Below the pieces are notes generated by a model. The model made no database searches. It was not told where the DNA came from and saw nothing but the letters and a program-made list of their open reading frames with translations. A program made the position numbers and the translations under genes. From Macrocybe gigantea (lineage: Eukaryota > Basidiomycota > Agaricomycetes > Agaricales > Callistosporiaceae), in NCBI GenBank assembly GCA_011319805.1, contig SJRY01000253.1, positions 310,001 to 374,000 on the forward strand: 64,000 nt of DNA, in the 5' to 3' direction. Of the stretch, positions 1 through 17,161 are shown in pieces. How positions within the stretch are numbered: position 1 is the stretch's first letter; each line of letters starts with the position of its first letter.

Positions 1-1308
1 CGGACCCAGTCTCGCAACTTCCGAAAGAAGAGCAGGACGCCCTCAAGGCTTCCGTCTTCCAGCGCCTCCGCCCACGCGCCTACTTTGAGCGTTTCGTCGC
101 CGAGGGCGTGCGTCCCGACGGCCGCGAGTTTGATGAGTGGCGGGACGTGCATCTCAACGTCGGTATGCGTGTTTATCGTCTTGTCTATCTTCGTTCTTTT
201 TTTTGAGTGTTTCTTTTTCTTTTTTATACGATGCTGCTAAGGCTCCATATCGACCGCCGACGGATCGTCCCTCGTCAGATTGGGCCACACGACCATCGTG
301 TGCGGCGTCAAGGCCGAGGTTGCGGAGCCGGAGCTCGACAGGCCGAACGAGGGGTTCCTAGGTGCGCGTCTCTCGTTTGGCTTTGAGGAAGCTCGCAGCG
401 CGTGCTGACGTCCCCTTCTTCGCAAATGCGCGTGCATGCATTGCGTTTGAATCGACGATGCGTCTTTTAAAGTGCCTAATATCGATCTCCCCGCGCTGTG
501 CTCGCCTAAATTCAAGCCTGGTCCGCCTGGAGAAGAGGCGCAGGTGCTGTCGGACAAGCTGAACGAGGTCCTTGTGACGTGAGTCCTCCTGACCCAGCTC
601 TCTTTCCTCCCTTGGTCCTGCTACCATTCTGACTCTTTTTTTCTGATGCGATGACAGATCCAACATCCTGCCGCTGGAATCGCTGTGCATACATCCTGGG
701 AAAGCCGTCTGGGTGATCTATCTCGACGCGATGTGCATAAACTATGACGGCAACGCGCTCGACGCCGCGCTCATCGCCGCCGTCGCGGCTTTGAAAAACA
801 GTTGAGCCTTCATTCACATTTAGACTGGTGCTTGTTCTGAACGACTCGCCTGAATGTCGTTTTTTTTTTTTTTACTTTTCCTTTTATTTTTAACATCAGC
901 ACGTGTGCCGGAAGCAAAATTCGATGAAGAGTCTGGCGAGACGACGTGCGTGCGCGGTGGGCCTACCGTGCCGCTTCAGATCGGCAGCTCGCCTGTATGC
1001 ATGTCGTTCGGCATCTTCGACTCGTGAGTAACGAACGGATACCGTGGGCGGTCTTGACCTTGTCCCGAAATTTCAGGACTCACATCATCTCCGATCCAAC
1101 CTCGTTTGAGGAACCTCTGCTGGACACCTCAATATCCGTCGTCCTCGACGCCGCCTCTTCTCAGCTCATATCCGTCTCTCAGCTGGGTCTGGGCACGACG
1201 TCTGTGACTGCCGCCACGACCACTACTACGACTGGACAAAGCGCTCTCTTGTCATGTATTGCTTCTGCCAAGAAACGTTTAAACGAAATAAAGACTAAAT
1301 TGATTTGA
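1..1308 (+). CDS. RRP43: Exosome complex core subunit Rrp43 (EXOSC8), 5' end missing
   Basis: RNase PH-fold subunit of the hexameric ring of the RNA exosome, the nuclear and cytoplasmic 3'-to-5' RNA decay machine. The window opens inside the gene. Six exons join in frame with GT-AG introns: 1-162, 242-361, 473-578, 658-800, 900-1023 and 1077-1308. The first exon carries the family's N-terminal signature FVAEGVRPDGREFDEWR, and exon 2 carries the RNase PH strand LVRLGHTTIVCGVKAE. Later exons give SNILPLESLCIHPGKAVWV and LDAAIAA-type helices. Ring subunits of this family are catalytically inactive and shape the RNA channel. The gene converges on SMC5, with 262 bp between the stop codons. Identity rests on recognition of family sequence. 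EXOSC8/Rrp43 is preferred over Rrp42 because of the N-terminal motif and the C-terminal region. Confidence 0.87.
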
Positions 1309-1570
1309 AACCATCCCATTTTTGCGTTTTCCTTTACCTGACAGTGAAGTTCTACAAGAACAATCGCCCATGCGAGAATTAATCTGTGTTTCTAACGTAA
1401 GTTGTAAGTGGAAACCATAATTGCTAGATGCTCGACAGCAATGACGAAACACAATATAGTATATTCACACAGCATTTGAAGAAGTGCGGCAACAACCCCG
1501 CTGGGGGTCGATATCAGAAAGAGCAAAAGACGTGCGAAAAAAGAAATAAAGGCAAGAAAAAGCGTGGCAT

Positions 1571-6677
<5,107 letters not shown>

Positions 6678-7005
6678 GTCTCTTTATCGCGTTGCCGGGG
6701 ACTGTAAAATGTGAATTGTCAGATGAGAGTTTTGGGACGAGACGCGTTAACGTGGAGTTCAGGGACGCGTTTGTTTTTTTTGCTTTCGGGAGCCCCTGTT
6801 TTCATGAGATTTAGGGCAGGTCATCACCTGTCCCACACGTTCCTTTTGGCATTCATTACTGTGGATATTGGTACACATGCGCTGGTATATAAGACAATTG
6901 ACGAATCTACAACGATCCTGGCTGCAAACTCCTTGGAATTAGAAAAAAAAAAGAGACGACCAAGGGAGGAGAACAAATAGTACCAACATTGCTACACAAA
7001 ACTCC
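6678..7005. other. Intergenic gap SMC5/NUP42
   Basis: 328 bp between the start of SMC5 and the stop of NUP42, both on the minus strand. It should hold the SMC5 promoter and the NUP42 3' end. I see no other gene or repeat in it. Confidence 0.6.
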
Positions 7006-8869
7006 TCACCGGAGCTCAACAGGCGGCGTCCAGTCAGGCACGCCACCGAGCTCAAATCGGGCACTGCGGAACGCATCGAGGGCACGTTCTGGGAGGAGTT
7101 CGGCGTAATTGGGCGGGAGAAGCGCGTCATACGGTGTCGAGCCGGGCTTGTACCCCGACTTGGGGTGCGCAAAGTCCGGCGGCTGGTCCCCGGAGGCGGG
7201 TGCGGACTGCATGCTGGTGGACAGAGTCATAGGCGATGGCGCGGAGATGGATGTGGAGGGGAAGGCGGAGATGGGAGGCGGGATTGTGAGTGAGGGCCCG
7301 CCGGAGCTGGGTGCAGCTGGTGCCGGTCCTGGTGCCGGTGCCTGAGCTGGGACAGGCGCAAACGCGGAAAAGGGCGACTGCACAGTCTTGCTGGCGTCCG
7401 CAAACGGCGACGTAGTCATCTGTGTCTGAGCAGGGCAAACGGCGACGGGGCGCCAAACGCACTCTGCGGTTGCGGTTGCGGTGGTGGTGGTGGTTGTAAT
7501 TGCTGCTGTTGTGACTGTGGTGCGAACGCGCTGGGCGCGCCAAACGCGGATGCGCCCTGACCCGCAAAGGCGCTGAACCCGCCGCCAGTGCTGGGCGTCG
7601 ACGTCGTGCCGAACGACGGCTGGCCGAACACGCTTCCGCCCGTCATAGGGGCAGGTTTGGCCGCCGTCGCGCCAAACGCGCTCGGCTGGCCCGCGAAGGC
7701 GGAAAACCCTCCTCCAGCCCCAGTTCCTCCCGCTGCCGCTGCTCCAAAAGCACTAGTCGCGCCGGTCGAAGTCAGTGACCCAAACGCACCCGTGCCGGGC
7801 TTGATCAGGGATGACTGGCCAAATGCTAGTTGCTGTGCTTGTTGCGGTTGGGGCTGCCCGAACGCAGATGCAGCCTGACCCGCTGTAGGTTGGCCAAAGG
7901 CCGACAGACCCCGTTGCTGTTGTTGCTGCTGTTGCTGCTGGCCAAACGCCGAGGTCTGTCCAAAGGCGGACGGTTTGCCGAATTGGCCAAAAGCGCTCGG
8001 AGCGCCAAAGGCGGACGATGCACCTGGGGCTTGGGTGCCGAATGCGGACGCCGAGGTCGCTGCGGGGCCACCGAATGCGCTCGTGGTGGTGGTAGTGCCA
8101 GAGGAGCTCATTCCGCCGGCAGCGAAGAGCGCAGACGGATTGCTCTGTTTAACGGCGCGGTCGTACAATTGCGCGATGTTGGAACGCGCGTTCTGTCGAA
8201 GCAGTGAGCAGTGAGTGAAAAAATTACGAAGGAAAAAGACAAGGAAAACGTGTATGCACCGCGACGACTTGTTCTGCTGCGGATATCTTGTTCGCTTCGT
8301 ACGCGATCTAATACGCCAATCAGTTGATCGTCAATGCAAGAACAAAATGGAAATGTAACTCACGTATTCGCCCGGATTGCCTGCTCTAGACGCCGCGGCT
8401 GCGCGCACTCTCAGCTCCTCTGGCGACTCGTCGAGGCCAACCAAGAGCGTCGGTTCAAACTTTGCGGGGCCGTAAGATGCGAGAGGCCAGATGGGGCGCT
8501 CAGCAGTGAGCTCGTTCGCAAGCGAATCCTGCGTGAAGAGAAGAGGCAGATTTCCGCCCTTTGCATTTTGAGAGCTCGGGTTTCGGTTCGGATTCGTCCA
8601 CGACGAGTCTAGGAAAAAAAAACAAAAGTTCAGGGTTTGATGAGACGATACCATCGGGAGATACTCACTTCCAAATCCCGTCTGACGACCTGCGTTAGGT
8701 GGATGCTCGTTTCTGCAAGTTTCGCCGAATTTGCATTGGCCGCGAAGGTAGAAGCTGCAAACGGGCTGAACAGAAACTAGTCAGAAAAGGTTCGATATTG
8801 GAAGAAAAGTGAATGAACCATTGACGGTTGAGCTGAATCAAGTTGTCTCGTGATTACATAACCATACAT
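7006..8869 (-). CDS. NUP42: FG nucleoporin with N-terminal CCCH zinc finger (Nup42/Amo1/NUPL2 type)
   Basis: Cytoplasmic-face nuclear pore protein involved in mRNA export. The first exon is tiny (MYGY, ATG at 8867-8869). After an intron ending in TTCAG, the second exon begins PVCSFYLRGQCKFGETCRNEH, a single CCCH finger with spacing C-X7-C-X5-C-X3-H. Further exons give a helical region with LANELTAERPIWPLASYGP. From about 8100 down to 7440 there are many SAFG/SPF-type FG repeats with Q, T and P spacers, as in human NUP42 and fission yeast Amo1. Near 7425-7433 the FG frame (ending ALLRHR, TGA) overlaps a second open frame that continues with AQTQMTTSPFADA and more FG/PF repeats to the stop at 7006. 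One base seems to be missing there, so the C-terminal part is joined by inference. The gene is divergent from the Boi gene. Confidence 0.82.
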
Positions 8870-9450
8870 CTCAGTTTCAAATAGTCTCAGCCTTGAAGCA
8901 GAGAGAAAAAAAAACTAATTATTGTTTCGTTATTTTCTACTGCGCAAGCATTTAAAAAAAATCGAGGAATAGACGGCGTGGTTTCTGGGAAATTGAATAG
9001 GGGACTTGAAAATAGTTGAGCCAGATTTGGCTTGAGCACGTGTTTGCGGTGTGAAACTCGCTCCGCCATCGCTGACTGTGCCCTTCCACGCCTCGTCCAC
9101 ATCGTCCTCCAACGGTTCATCACCGTCTACAGCGACGGAAGTGCGTCGATTCTTGGGAATACCTCTGCAGTCGCCGACGCTGACGTCGAGCAAACCCACT
9201 CACACCGCACCTTGAAATCAGCTCACTTGGGACTCGGGGCTGCCGATTATCGCAACAAACGCAGACGCACGCGCTCCACATTCTTTGCTTTCATTCCTAT
9301 TTCTCATTTCCCCCTCTTGCTTTCGAACACTTTTATCAGCAACTCCTGCTTCATCATCGCTCTGTTTCCAAGCAGTCTCTTTTTTTTCTCTTCTTTTCCA
9401 GCAAGACATAGGTTTATTAATATTCTGGCTGGGCGAAGGGTATCCTAATC
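8870..9450. promoter_or_regulatory. Divergent intergenic region between NUP42 and the Boi gene
   Basis: 581 bp separate the two start codons, so this must contain both promoters. There are pyrimidine-rich tracts just upstream of the Boi ATG (about 9280-9410), a common feature of fungal promoters. No TATA box or recognisable operator is evident to me. Confidence 0.5.
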
Positions 9451-12400
9451 ATGCCCGAATTCGTCTATGCGCTGCACGACTTTGAGCCAGAGCACGACGA
9501 CGAGATTGCCTTTCGTGCGGGTGAGAGAATCGAGGTCGTCGAGAAGGATGACCTCTACGGAGACGGATGGTGGCAAGTAAGTCCTTCTCTCCTCCCTCCT
9601 TTATATCAACCCCCCTCTTCCCAGAACGTCTTATATGAGACATGCGGATGGAAAGCATGTCTCTCCCTATCCGCCTTCCAATTTATCTTCCTTTTATCCG
9701 CATCCTATATGCCTACGCGACGTATTTACACTCACTCCTCCAGGGCCGCAACCTTGCAGGGAAAGTCGGGCTTTTTCCTCAGAGCTACACCGCTGCGGCA
9801 TCCTCTTCTCCCGAGTCCACCCATGCCGCACCCTACGCCCTCTCAGACGCGCCACGTCCTCTGTCCATCAGACGTCCAACACCACCACCGCCACCGTCAT
9901 TATCGACACCACTAACCTTAAATACGCGGATGCAGTCTATCAAGACGACACCACCGTCATTGCCCCCGTCCCGCATGCACCTCTAGACTTTGCAAGCCTC
10001 GCAAATGGCCATCCGAACGGGACCGGCTCCGCTGCGGATGACGGAGGACTCTCCCGCAGCACTGACCAGGCCGCATCACCCAACCCTGCCAATGCCACCC
10101 AAACAGACGCAGACGGAGATGGAGATGGCGAAGTCATGCGCGCGACGATGACGGACGTGCAGCAGGCGATTGAACAACTAGGCGGAGGGGATCGTGGCAG
10201 GGCCGAGGACGGCGACACGCGGAGCTTTAGCTTTGCGAGCTCCCACGACGAGCGGGATACGGACCGCGAGACCGATACCGATCTGGACGCATTCGATTTG
10301 AGCGACGTCGAAGGACGAGAGGGAGGAGGTGCGAATTCAGAGAGGGTAGGAGAGGGATGGCATAAAGGCGCACGCCGGAAGCTCGCGGAGAAGGCGCGCC
10401 GTGCGGTGGAGGAGGCGAGAAGCTCGAGGCGATGATGGGAAGCATGGGCAACAGTGTGGGCGATAGGGCGCGGGAGAGGGGAGGTTCGAGGATGGTTGCG
10501 CCCCCGATTGATGTCGAGCTGAGCGACGAGAGCGATGTGGAAGAGAACGATTTCGTGACGCGGTCAGGTTCCAGAACTCACCCTTTCATCCCGGAAGAGG
10601 ACGAGGAAGAAGAAGGCCCGGCGGCGGACGGCGAAGCGCACGTACAAGAGGAGAGATTCATCAAGCGCGGCTCGTCCTCGTCGGTTCAGTCCGTAAATCT
10701 CGTAATCCCAGAGCGTGACGAATACGAGGTGAAGACGGCGACAGTCACAAAGTCAACATTTGCAGTGCAGCCCCCGCCAGAGGTCCCGCTCGTCGAGAAC
10801 GAATACAGCATACGGACGATACAGCCACTGCCCAACGCGAGCACAAGCGCCGCTTCGTCTCTTTCACCGCCCTCCCCGCCCTCCGAGACCCTATCTAACC
10901 CGTTCGCGTCCCCACCTGGGACGTACATGAGTCCCTCGATTGCAGCTATTGGTACTACGACGACCACCAGTCCGGAGGTGCCGCGAGCTGGGACGCCTAT
11001 GCGCGAGTCGCTTGCTGCGCTCCCTTCGCCCACGGCATCGTTCGCCGGTTCTGTTCCTGGGGGACAGGTTCAGTCAAAGCATGACAGCCGTTCCTCTGCG
11101 TCGCCCGCGCGGGAATCTGGTTTCGGTGGCGGTGGTGCTGGAGTTGGAGGGTCAGGGAGCGTGGCGGGTCAGACATCATCCCAGCAGAACACGTTGGTGG
11201 AGGACAGGAGGGAAGGAGAGAAGGAGAAGGCACATCCGAGCGAGTGGACCGTCGAGGACGTCGTGGAGTGGTTGCGCGTCAAAGGGTTCGATCAGGATGT
11301 GTGCGCCAAATTCATCGGTGAGTCGCTTTCTTCGTTCCATGCTTTTCCCTATCTTTTTACCATCACGAATTGCTGACTTTGCGCGCCGTCTGACTCTCGT
11401 GGAACAGAGCAAGAAATCACAGGAGACGTGCTGCTAGAGCTCGATGCTAACCTGCTCAAATCTGAGATCGGCATCACCGCGTTCGGGAAGCGCGTCCGCA
11501 TCGCTAACGCTATCACCGAGCTGCGCCGCCCGCCGTCCGTGGCGTACTCTGACCATCATCACTCCCACACCCATCAACAGCAGCAATACCCCGGCTTTTC
11601 CCCTGAGCAGCTCTCGCCTGCGTCGCCGATCATGCTGCAGGCCCAAGCTCAAGTTCAAACGGCGGCGCGCTCGTCTTCGCCGCACCCGGCGCTCGCGCAC
11701 TCGAGAACGCAGAGTCTCGCGCAGTCGCACCATTCGTATCCTGGTGCTAGCATCGGCACGGGTGCAAGCGTCAGCGCAAGCACGGGCACGGGCACGGCGC
11801 CGAGCACGGGCGTGAGTTCGTTCGGGAGTCCGTTCGCGTACGCCCAGGCTCAGGGCCCTCCACCGCCGGGTCAGGGATACCTTCCTGGAGCATATGGCCA
11901 GGCAGGGTATGCCCAGATGAACGGCGTGACGGTCCTTGCAACAGGTCCGATCGTTCTCGAGTCGTCGTCGCAGGAGCATTACGGCTCAGCTGCGGTGGGT
12001 GCCGCTGCCGGTGCCACTGTGGGAGAGATGCCGCAGACTGGTCATCTTGGTGGAATCGGACTTGGATCGGTATGCCGCTGTTAATGGAAAGGGAATCGTG
12101 AGCGTTTTTTCTTATTCTCCCAGTTTAACGTCTTGGCGCGGATGGAGTGACTGATTCTTGGATAGAAGCTAAGGCCTGCGCATCTCTCGCTGTCTCCAAG
12201 CGATGGAGCGCTGAAGGCGTCCGCTAACAAGTCCGTGGCGCGTGCACAGGCGGAAGGTGAGACGGATAGGGGCCATTTCAGCGACGTGAGTGTCCTTTCG
12301 TTTTCTCTGTCTTCCCACTCGTTGACTTACATCGCACGGACAGGGCGAAGCAGCTCCCATGTCGATGCGTCAGCGGCTCTTCGGCCGCTCGCACGAGTCT

Positions 12401-14382
12401 ACGAGCACAAAGACCGAGTCTCCGGCCACGTCGCGTCACTCCAAGGAAGATGAGGTCTCGCCGTCGATTCCTACCCCGCCGACATCCCGTGATGACGACA
12501 AGGATAAAGACAAGGATTCTTCCAGCGTCGCGACCAGCCGGCACGCGCGGTCCAAGAAGAGCATGGACGGCGGTTCCAAGGGCGGCGAGCGCCTCAGCAT
12601 CTTTGGTGCGAGCTTTGGTGGCTCGTTGGGCAAGCACAGGAAGCCGCCGCCGAGGTACTCTGGGTAAGCCATGTCTCCCGCGTTTCGCAATATCGTGCGC
12701 TTGGTTCTGAACCGGTTGCTGACTTCTCGGTCGTTAGCATTGGAGAAGACGTAGCGTCCGAAAAGTCCTCGTCCATGTTCACCCTTCCCCGTCTGCACGG
12801 CCCGTCGAACCGCAAGTCCTCCTCTGGGCGCCCCTCCTCGTCGCACGGCAGTAGCAGTGGTGCAGCCGGGGCACTCGCCGCGCTTCGGCCTAGCACGGCT
12901 CGCGAGCGCGAGCAGCACAAGGTGGACAAGCAGAAGGTCTCTGCGCCCCTGGCTGTGGTGAAGGAGAAGGAGCCACGCGACGTGGCCGTCCTGCGCAAGC
13001 GTACGTCTTCGGCGCCTGGGCCTGTACCCACTCCGAGCGTGCGGACCCCTTCGTCAGACTCGGTTATGACGAATGGGAACGGTAACGGCAGCGTGAGCGT
13101 GAACGCGGGCGGCGTGTCGGGTCCACTGAAGCAGGGCGAGAGCATCCTCGATCAGATTGGCGAGCCGGACCACAGCGGGTGGATGCGCAAGAAGGGCGAT
13201 CGGTATAACAGCTGGAAGCTGAGGTACTTTGTCCTCAAGGGCCCGCATTTGTATTACTTGAAGAGCAGCAGCCGAAGCGTGCGTAGCATGTTTGTCTTTG
13301 TGTAACGGTCATGGGGCTCAGTCTAGTTCGCCTGGCAGGAGACGAAGATCAAGGGGTACATCAATATTGTTGGGTACAAGGTCACTGTCGATGAGAACTC
13401 GAACCCTGGGCGATATGCCTTCCGCATCGAACACGACAATGACAAGACGCACTTTTTCAGCTCGGATGAAAAGATCGTCTTGCGAGAGTGGATGAAAGCC
13501 ATCATGAAGGCAACGATAGGAAGAGATTATACCAGTGCGTCTTTCGTGCACTTTTACCTCGCCCACCCCCTAAGGTTTAACCGTCTTCCTGTAGAACCTG
13601 TCATCTCGTCGTGCAATATTCCAACCATACCTTTGACTGTCGCTCAAGCCATGAACCCCGCTCCGCGCCCTCCGTCCCCTCCGCCCGCGACGCGACACAA
13701 AAGGCGCTTCGCCGAGAGAACCCAAATCAGCTTTCGAGTCGCGACGCCCGCATCTGATGGGTCTTCCTTCCAACGCAGATGGCCAGGAGGAACGCACGCG
13801 GCTGGACAGTTTCTTCGCCAACGAGTCCGTGGATGGCGCGCAGCAGCCAAAATCTGCTGTACCTCCGCGGCCATCTAGGGAATTGAGGAGAATCAGCACG
13901 TCGAAAAATAATGTCAGTTTCTTTCCAAGTTTCTTTTCTGTGACATGTCGTGTTCATAGGTTGTTGCCAAGTAGTATGTCCCGGTGGAAGAAGGCCTTAT
14001 CGAATGGGCCAACTCGCACCTTCCGCATCAACTGCGAATAACAGACTCGACCAGCTCGCTCTACAGCGGTCTTGGCCTCCTTCGCATCGCCGAATCAATC
14101 AGGGGATTCCCGTCTTCTCCGCCCGTCCCCGATTCCGACTTTCCCTCGCACCCTAATGACGACAAGCTTGATGGGCTGTTCAAGCTGTTCGACTTTTTGC
14201 TCGACAACGATGTGAAGATGGGCAGCGTGAGCATCAACGACATCAGGCAGGGGAAGAGAGACAAGGTCATACAGTTGCTTCGCGCGCTCAAGTCTTGGGA
14301 GGACAAGCGTAGGGCTATCGCTCACAGCTTCGGTGCCACGTCTGTCCATGCAGGGAGTTTCGTAGCGCCCAATATCTGGTAA
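9451..14382 (+). CDS. pob1: Boi/Pob1-family polarity protein: SH3, SAM, PH and C-terminal CH-like domain
   Basis: Scaffold for polarised growth and exocytosis (budding yeast Boi1/2, fission yeast Pob1). Exon 1 (9451-9576) encodes an SH3 start, YALHDFEPEHDDEIAFRAGE, and the exon from 9744 completes it with GKVGLFPQSY. A long acidic and Ser-rich linker contains MTDVQQAIEQLGG. The SAM domain (WTVEDVVEWLRVKGFDQ, completed by EQEITGDVLLELD) is split by an intron at about 11321-11407. The PH domain is near 13175-13535 (GWMRKKGDRYNSWKLRYFVL). The last exon, entered at TAG/TATGTCCC near 13976, gives EEGLIEWANSHLP through SVSINDIRQGKRDKVIQLLR, a calponin-homology-like fold found at the end of basidiomycete members. 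Frame breaks that each look like one missing base occur at about 10412-10418, 13691-13702 and 13754. The join near 9860-9960 may be an intron with a CTAAC branch site or another break. Confidence 0.85.
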
Positions 14383-14976
14383 ACTTTCTTTTTTTTTGCC
14401 TTGACACTATTATTTCGCTTTTTTTATCGCTTTTTTCCGGCTGTGTCTCTATGGGAGATTTTATTTGGGCTATATTCTCGTCTCTTGACTATCTATCTAC
14501 TAGCACTCGAACGCCGTACTCCCATTACTTCCCCCCCATTTTCTTGCCGAGTCATTCCTTCACGTACGCAACCTGCACCTATATCCCCCACACGTTCCCC
14601 TGTACATAGTAATTCCGTCCTACCTCATTTCTAATCATGTTTCGCTTTGACTTTGTATGCGTCATTTCATTCGTTTGAATTATTATTTCTGCTTTGCTTA
14701 CTTTTCTGGCGGGGCTCGTTCAGTGAGAAGGCGTGGTTGGACTCGAGTCTTTATTGCGATTCCAACACATTGCCCATCTGACTGAAAGACCTGCCTCCTG
14801 CCATGTCATTATCGATAAACGATAAACTTGCGATGGACCGTGTACAGCACTTTGCGATTTAGCAATTATTAGGTTCGGTGTCACAGAAATCCTCATTCGC
14901 ATCCTGCGCCTGCCGTCCGCAATGAAAAATATTCGTGATCAAAGTGGAAGCAAGAGCAGAAAGAGGAGAGCGGCAC
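14383..14976. other. Intergenic region, Boi 3' end and LARP7 promoter
   Basis: About 600 bp, T-rich at first (14385-14720), consistent with the 3' UTR and termination of the Boi gene. I see no convincing coding sequence, RNA gene or repeat. Confidence 0.5.
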
Positions 14977-16962
14977 ATGGGGTTCGATGGGCCGCAGCAG
15001 TGCGTTTCGCGGAGTTGAGGTGTAGATCGCATTGTGAGCAACCAGTGAGGATGCAGGGCGAGCATGAAAATAAAAACTTGAAGTGACTAGTGACTAGCAC
15101 CAAAGTGGACAACGGCTTGGGAGGTGCTAGACCAAACTTCACCGACTCTTCAATACTGAATGCATCAGACCTTCCGTTCGTGCCCAGAGCAGTCTCCAAG
15201 ACAAAGAAATTCACGAAACATCATGGACAGAATGCAGCGAACACACCTCTCGCGTCTCTACCACCTCGGACACCAACGACACCGGAAAGCGCCAAGGACA
15301 AAGGCAGAGGAAAAGAGCGCGTGCTGGCGGAGGTCGAAGAGACCGTGCAACCCAGGTTTTCTGACGAGGACTACGTGTCCCTCGTCTGCCTCTCCTTATC
15401 GGACTATTCGCTCTGGCTAGACGCAGACTTGCGACGCAAAGTCGAACAGAGTCAGAGGAGCGGCAGGAACGCGGACGGATGTGCGTCGTCATCATGAACG
15501 CGATCGCTGAACTCGCAAGTTGTTGATTTCCATCTCACCGCAGTCATCCCTCTCAGCTATGTGATCAAGACCTCCAGATTTTTGGCTCCGTTGCATCTCG
15601 ATGCCCACATGCAGATGCAGATTCTGAAGGCGCTCAGGAACCATGCCGCGGATTATGTTGATGTGCGGCTTTGCGTTCACGAAGCTTCCACGTGGCGATA
15701 CGGCCGTCGATAATCCTCGACAATCGGGAGGCTATGAAATCCGTCGAAAGGGATGGTCTGAACAGTTTTCTGGCGAGCACAAGTCTCACTTGACCAAAGG
15801 CGACTGGGAGGACAGAACGATCTATGCTGTGCGTTCTTGGATTCCTTTCTACTACGTACAGTTCTCTCATTAACAGAATGCCCATATAGGAGCGTATTCC
15901 GATACAATATCGAACCGTATCGTCAATAGCAAAATTCCTCCTACATCTCCTTCCAGAACCGTCAGACTCTAGCCACAGACTGGAGCGCATCCAGGACGTA
16001 TCCTTTATCCCGCACCACCAAGACAAACCAGGCGACCAGGCGACCTGCAAAGGGTTCGCCCTCATCGTCTTCAAGGACCCCTCCGACGTCCGACACATGC
16101 TTCGCGTCTGGCCCTGGGATCGGCAACCTCACAGAGACGAGAAACGCGCGGACGACTCGCACGCGGACGAAGCGCGCAAGTTTGGATTTCGGGCGACGTC
16201 CAAGACACACTGGAGCGAGCTCCGTCAAGAGTACCTCGGCTACCGAGGTAAACTCGTCGACGAGATTGCCGCGTTTGAGGATGCTACGGCGCCAGAGCCT
16301 TTGACGCAACAGCCCGAGTCCGTCTCACTCTCCACCGAAACAAGGGAGAGAGGCGGAAACGGTCGTCGAGGGCAAGGAACCCTTGGGTAATCTCAGCCCC
16401 ACATCGCCTTATCCACCACACACGCTCATCTTTGTGCGGAACATACACATCGGCACGAATAAAACGACGTTGCGCAAGCTCTTCGCTCAGGCGTTTCGAG
16501 CTGCCATATCCAGAGGCGAGCTCGCTTCGGAAGGACTGGACTATGTCGACTATAACAAAGGCATGGACGCCGTATGTCTCACGTTTTATTCCAAAAACCA
16601 ATCTTCCAACTCCTTGATTGCTTTTTTTTACCATCGATCAGTGTCATTTGCGCGTCGCCACGCCGAACCACGCGTCCATCCTGATTGAACATTTTAGCAA
16701 GAACCAGATTGCGCAAAAGGACGGGCTTGACGAGACGAGTTCGATGCCACCGGGCGACGGCAAGCCCATCACGCTGGAACTGGTCACAGGGAAGAGGGAG
16801 GAGCTGTACTGGGAGCAAGTCCCTGAAAAGGTGCGCAGACAGGCTGTTCAGAAGGCGCTCGAGGCGGTCAACATGTCGACTGCAACCTCGGAGGATTCTA
16901 GAAAACGAAAGGAGGATGAAGATGGCGCTGTGAGAAGGAAGCGGAAAAAAGCCAGACACTAA
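14977..16962 (+). CDS. LARP7: La-related protein of the LARP7/Pof8 type (La module plus C-terminal xRRM)
   Basis: This family binds and stabilises specific noncoding RNAs: 7SK in animals, and telomerase RNA in fission yeast (Pof8) and ciliates (p65). The La motif is in the exons around 15350-15660 (SLWLDADLRRKVEQ, then after an intron FIPLSYVIKTSRFLAPLHLD). An RRM1-like part follows after the intron ending at 15896 (ERIPIQYRTVSSIAKFLLHL, CKGFALIVFKDPSDVRHML). The C-terminal xRRM spans about 16405-16860: HTLIFVRNIHIG, then LDYVDYNKGMDA joined to CHLRVATPNHASILIEHF, then TGKREELYWEQVPEKVR. The tail is basic. The frame at 15090 opens with GTG, not ATG. A possible first exon starts at the ATG at 14977 (donor GTGCGT near 15000), which is unproven. 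Frame changes without an intron occur at about 15665-15695 and 16341-16356. Confidence 0.8.
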
Positions 16963-17161
16963 GTCACCCAAAGACGACGAACAAGCACAGTAAAATTACT
17001 ATCATAGTAAAGCACATGTAATATACGTTAGTGAGAACATATTCCGGCTTGTATCTGACAAAACGTGAGTAATGCGGTGGTTGTACATACAAGAACATCT
17101 AAGAGAATGGAAGGACAAAAAGAAATGGACAGAGATGATTGAAACTGGTAGGAAATAAAGG

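Noticed and set aside
15090..15497. ORF beginning at 15090 taken as the LARP7 start
   Set aside because: The first codon is GTG, and nuclear fungal genes start at ATG. An upstream mini-exon is more likely, so the frame was kept as an internal exon.
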